8,850 nt of DNA. Origin: CAZRKC01 sp964600665. GTDB taxonomy: Bacteria; Bacillota; SLNR01. Under the pieces are notes generated by a model. That model was not told the origin of the DNA and did not search any database. It saw nothing but the letters and a program-made list of their open reading frames with translations. Below are positions 6,705-8,850 of the stretch, in pieces. Each line of letters opens with the position of its first letter. The first letter of the stretch is position 1. The stretch is from positions 1-8,850 of the forward strand of contig CAZRKC010000054.1 in NCBI GenBank assembly GCA_964600665.1. Reading direction: 5' to 3'. The translations under genes were made by a program, and so were the position numbers.

Positions 6705-8266
6705 GCCCCCACCTCGATTTCTGAGATGATTTTGGCAATCTCCTCTCGCAATACTTGCTCGCGTGCCACAATCTCTTCAATCTGAGCATTGAGTGTAGCT
6801 ATATCAACCTTTTCCCGTTTATCCTCTTGTTCCACATAGGTAGACACCGACAGGTTGTAATCCTTCGCTTCAATCTCTGCGTTCGGAACGACCCGTGCAA
6901 AATACGCGATATCGTGTCTGTTGGTGAAAGCCGAAACGATCGCATCGATATTCGCTTGTGTCATCTTGTTATTGTTGGTGACTTTGACACATTCTTTTGA
7001 AGCATCGATGAATAGTGTTGTGTTATCTACTTTGGATTTCTTCAACACCATGATACAAGTTGCAATACTGGTTCCGTAAAACAAGTTGTCCGGAAGTTGG
7101 ATCACACAATCGACATAGTTGTTGTCGATCAGGTATTTACGAATTTTCTGCTCTGCTCCCCCGCGATACATAATGCCGGGAAAGCAGACAATAGCAGCCG
7201 TACCATCCGTTGCAAGCCAGGATAGACAGTGCAGGATAAACGCAAAATCTGCTTTGGATTTCGGTGCTAATACTCCAGCTGGTGAAAAACGTGGGTCGTT
7301 AATGAGTATCGGATCACTATCTCCATTCCATCGGATGGCATAAGGCGGATTGGATACGATGGCTTCAAACGGCTCATCATCCCAATGCTGCGGATCTGTC
7401 AATGTATCTCCAAGGGCAATATCAAACTTGTCATAATCGATATCATGAAGGAACATATTGATCCGGCAGAGGTTATAAGTCGTGATGTTGATCTCCTGGC
7501 CGAAAAACCCCTGCCGTACGTTTTCTTTTCCAAGAATTTTGGCGAACTTTAGAAGTAACGACCCTGAACCACAGGCTGGGTCATACACCTTATTCACCTG
7601 GGTCCTTCCGACTAGTGCCAAATGCGTGAGCAGTTCGGACACTTCCTGCGGGGTATAGTATTCGCCACCGCTCTTTCCGGCACTGGATGCATACATCCCC
7701 ATCAAAAATTCATACGCATCACCAAATGCATCAATTGTATTGTCTCTAAATCCACCGAGTTTCATCTCTGCGATACCATTCATCAGTTTGACGAGTTTTT
7801 CATTTCGTTTGGCAACAGTGCTGCCTAATTTATTGCTATTGACATCGATATCATCGAATAAGCCATTGAAATTATCTTCACTATCCGACCCTTGGGCTGA
7901 AGACTCAATATTACTAAAGATACGCTCCATCGATTCGTTTAGGTTCTCATCATTTTTAGCGCGAGCGTGGACATTTTGAAACAGCTCACTTGGCAAGATA
8001 AAGAATCCTTTGGTTTTGACCAGATCGTCCCGTGCCAGCTCTGCTTCACTGTCTGAGATTTTTGTATAGTCAAATGTTGCATCTCCAGTTTCGTGTTCAC
8101 CGGCATTAATATAGGCGGTGATATTTTCAGAAATGTAGCGATAGAATAACATCCCCAGGACATACTGCTTAAAGTCCCATCCATCTACACTACCTCTTAA
8201 GTCATTGGCGATATTCCAAATGGTTCGATGTAACTCGGCTCGCTCTTGTTCTTTACGGTTGTTCAT
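6701..8266 (-). CDS. hsdM: Type I restriction-modification, N6-adenine methyltransferase subunit
   Basis: 521 aa; EcoR124I HsdM has 520. The N-terminal helical HsdM_N domain spans about 1-160. The segment FGDAYEFLMGMYA (181-193) and GEYYTPQEVSELL (201-213) lead into the Rossmann-fold methyltransferase. The S-adenosylmethionine-binding motif I is DPACGSGSLLL (229-239) and the catalytic motif IV is NPPY (306-309), the gamma-class adenine-N6 signature. The C-terminal helix (about 485-521) is charged and probably contacts HsdS. With HsdS it forms the M2S1 methyltransferase that protects host DNA and is the core on which HsdR assembles. The ATG is preceded by GAAGGAGG with 6 nt between. The stop overlaps the hsdS start, so the two are translationally coupled. 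It is the first gene of the operon, just behind a strong terminator of the upstream gene, so its own promoter should lie in 8267-8410. No damage is visible. Confidence 0.98.
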   Translation of the reverse strand: MNNRKEQERAELHRTIWNIANDLRGSVDGWDFKQYVLGMLFYRYISENITAYINAGEHETGDATFDYTKISDSEAELARDDLVKTKGFFILPSELFQNVHARAKNDENLNESMERIFSNIESSAQGSDSEDNFNGLFDDIDVNSNKLGSTVAKRNEKLVKLMNGIAEMKLGGFRDNTIDAFGDAYEFLMGMYASSAGKSGGEYYTPQEVSELLTHLALVGRTQVNKVYDPACGSGSLLLKFAKILGKENVRQGFFGQEINITTYNLCRINMFLHDIDYDKFDIALGDTLTDPQHWDDEPFEAIVSNPPYAIRWNGDSDPILINDPRFSPAGVLAPKSKADFAFILHCLSWLATDGTAAIVCFPGIMYRGGAEQKIRKYLIDNNYVDCVIQLPDNLFYGTSIATCIMVLKKSKVDNTTLFIDASKECVKVTNNNKMTQANIDAIVSAFTNRHDIAYFARVVPNAEIEAKDYNLSVSTYVEQEDKREKVDIATLNAQIEEIVAREQVLREEIAKIISEIEVGA

Positions 8267-8410
8267 GTCTTGCCTCCTTCGATCTGGGTTTTATCAAAAG
8301 CATCCGATCACACAAAATTCGACATGAATCGATTAAATCAAAGCTTTATTTGGAGTTGAATACATATTTACTTATGTTATGCATTTATTGGGAAAATCCT
8401 ACTTCAAAAT
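8267..8410 (-). promoter_or_regulatory. Probable promoter and leader region of the hsd operon
   Basis: The upstream gene ends in a strong terminator, so transcription of hsdM-hsdS-hsdR should begin within these 144 nt. The DNA is AT-rich, with several partial -35 and -10 matches on the minus strand, but none pairs well at 16-18 nt, so I do not name a promoter. An interrupted inverted repeat ACATA-N6-TATGT (8362-8377) and short palindromes AATCGATT and AAAGCTTT lie here and could be operator-like. The call rests on position, not on a recognised motif. Confidence 0.4.
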
Positions 8411-8469
8411 AAAAAACCCCTCGAATTGATCTGAGTCACAAAAATGGACTCAGATCAATTCGAGGGGTT
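8411..8469 (-). terminator. Very strong intrinsic terminator after the KTSC-like gene
   Basis: Arms 8447-8469 and 8415-8437 are perfectly complementary over 23 bp with a 9-nt loop. On the minus strand the base of the stem is AACCCC/GGGGTT, running directly into TTTTTTATTTTG. On the plus strand the flank (GGATAAG) lacks a T-run, so it acts for minus-strand transcription. It ends the message of the small upstream gene about 90 nt after its stop and keeps it from reading into hsdM. The stem is much longer than most terminators. Confidence 0.9.
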
Positions 8470-8559
8470 GGATAAGAAAAATAAGCATAATTCATAAGTT
8501 GATTACTATGGGAAAATCTCAATGGTAACTTAAATCATTGGATTTACAAATACCAAGTG

Positions 8560-8790
8560 CTACTTTATATACAAATTTTTCGCATGTTTATTAATATACT
8601 CATTCAAACCCATCCCTTGAAGTGCCAGTCGCTTCATTTCCTCGACATGTTTCATTCCTGCACTACTGTACGAATACTCGTAAGGCTCCACTCGCATGCC
8701 ACTTGCAAACCAAACAGCAATTTTATCAGGGAAAATTTCGTAATAAGTTATCCCCGAATCACCACCTCTGTTACGATAAAGAGTTTTCAC
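8560..8790 (-). CDS. Small KTSC-like protein of unknown function
   Basis: 76 aa from a GTG start; a longer reading from a TTG at 8832 lacks a ribosome binding site. The sequence has a compact beta-then-helix look. SGITYYEIFPDKIAVWF (12-28) suggests strands, followed by SGMRVEPYEYSYSSAG and a helix KHVEEMKRLALQGMGLNEYI. The pattern of F-x-x-G, Y-x-Y, a helix and G-x-G-L-N-x-Y-I resembles the KTSC family of small proteins often found near lysyl-tRNA synthetase-type or phage-related genes, whose function is not settled. The match is by eye and the diagnostic KTSC tetrad itself is not seen. There is no signal peptide and no membrane segment. The upstream neighbour lies outside the window, so operon membership is unknown. 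A terminator follows, so it is not part of the hsd operon. Confidence 0.7.
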   Translation of the reverse strand: MKTLYRNRGGDSGITYYEIFPDKIAVWFASGMRVEPYEYSYSSAGMKHVEEMKRLALQGMGLNEYINKHAKNLYIK

Positions 8791-8796
8791 TACTTT

Positions 8797-8804
8797 CCCT
8801 CCTC
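8797..8804 (-). promoter_or_regulatory. Ribosome binding site fixing the GTG start at 8790
   Basis: GAGGAGGG on the minus strand lies 6 nt before the GTG at 8790-8788. This is near-ideal spacing and a near-perfect anti-Shine-Dalgarno match. It lies inside the longer TTG-started reading frame, which supports the shorter protein. Confidence 0.8.
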
Positions 8805-8850
8805 GTATACTAAGTTTATTCAATAACTTCAAATTAGCACTTGGATCCTG

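Noticed and set aside
8804..8832. TTGAAG and TATACG spaced 17 nt on the minus strand as a promoter for the small KTSC-like gene
   Set aside because: The start point would fall on or after the ribosome binding site at 8797-8804, so the message could not use it. Both boxes match consensus at only four of six bases.
8560..8832. 90-aa version of the small gene starting at TTG 8832
   Set aside because: There is no Shine-Dalgarno sequence upstream of the TTG, whereas GAGGAGGG is ideally placed for GTG at 8790.
1..8850. CRISPR array, tRNA, rRNA or riboswitch
   Set aside because: No regularly spaced repeats, cloverleaf or known riboswitch core was seen on either strand. The only tandem repeat is the in-frame hsdS array.

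Overview
The window carries a complete, apparently intact type I restriction-modification operon read entirely on the minus strand (hsdM, hsdS, hsdR). It is followed on the same strand by a large P-loop NTPase of KAP type and preceded by one small KTSC-like gene. The AT-leaning base composition, strong AGGAGG-type ribosome binding sites and standard stop usage (UGA is a stop here) suggest a low-GC Gram-positive (Firmicutes-like) bacterium. Nothing in the window fixes the genus.

Layout in the direction of transcription, from high to low coordinate. A 76-aa KTSC-like protein (8790-8560, GTG start) ends about 90 nt before a very strong 23-bp intrinsic terminator (8469-8411). This hairpin isolates it from the hsd operon, whose promoter should lie in the roughly 145 nt between terminator and hsdM. 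hsdM (8266-6701), hsdS (6704-5538) and hsdR (5541-2452) follow, each junction being a 4-nt ATGA overlap with its own ribosome binding site. After a 231-nt gap with no convincing terminator comes the KAP-like NTPase (2220-352). A GC-rich hairpin with a T-run (151-129) lies about 200 nt past its stop. Positions 1-128 hold nothing I can call with confidence.

HsdM (521 aa), HsdS (388 aa) and HsdR (1029 aa) are close in size to the EcoR124I (type IC) subunits. The putative nuclease residues of HsdR fall at the same numbers as in EcoR124I (D151, E165, K167). HsdM and HsdS should form the methyltransferase, with HsdR joining to give the ATP-driven translocating nuclease. HsdS carries three perfect copies of a 12-bp unit encoding ELTA/TAEL in the inter-domain spacer, the same kind of repeat whose copy number changes the spacing of the recognised site in EcoR124I and EcoR124II. 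It also has AT-rich target-recognition domains between GC-richer conserved blocks, a mosaic expected from domain exchange.

The least ordinary gene is the 622-aa KAP-like NTPase. It has clear Walker A, Walker B, sensor-like and arginine-finger-like motifs, a long C-terminal part I cannot assign, and visibly lower GC than hsdM and hsdR. Its position behind an hsd operon makes it a candidate accessory defence gene. That role is an inference, not shown by the sequence.
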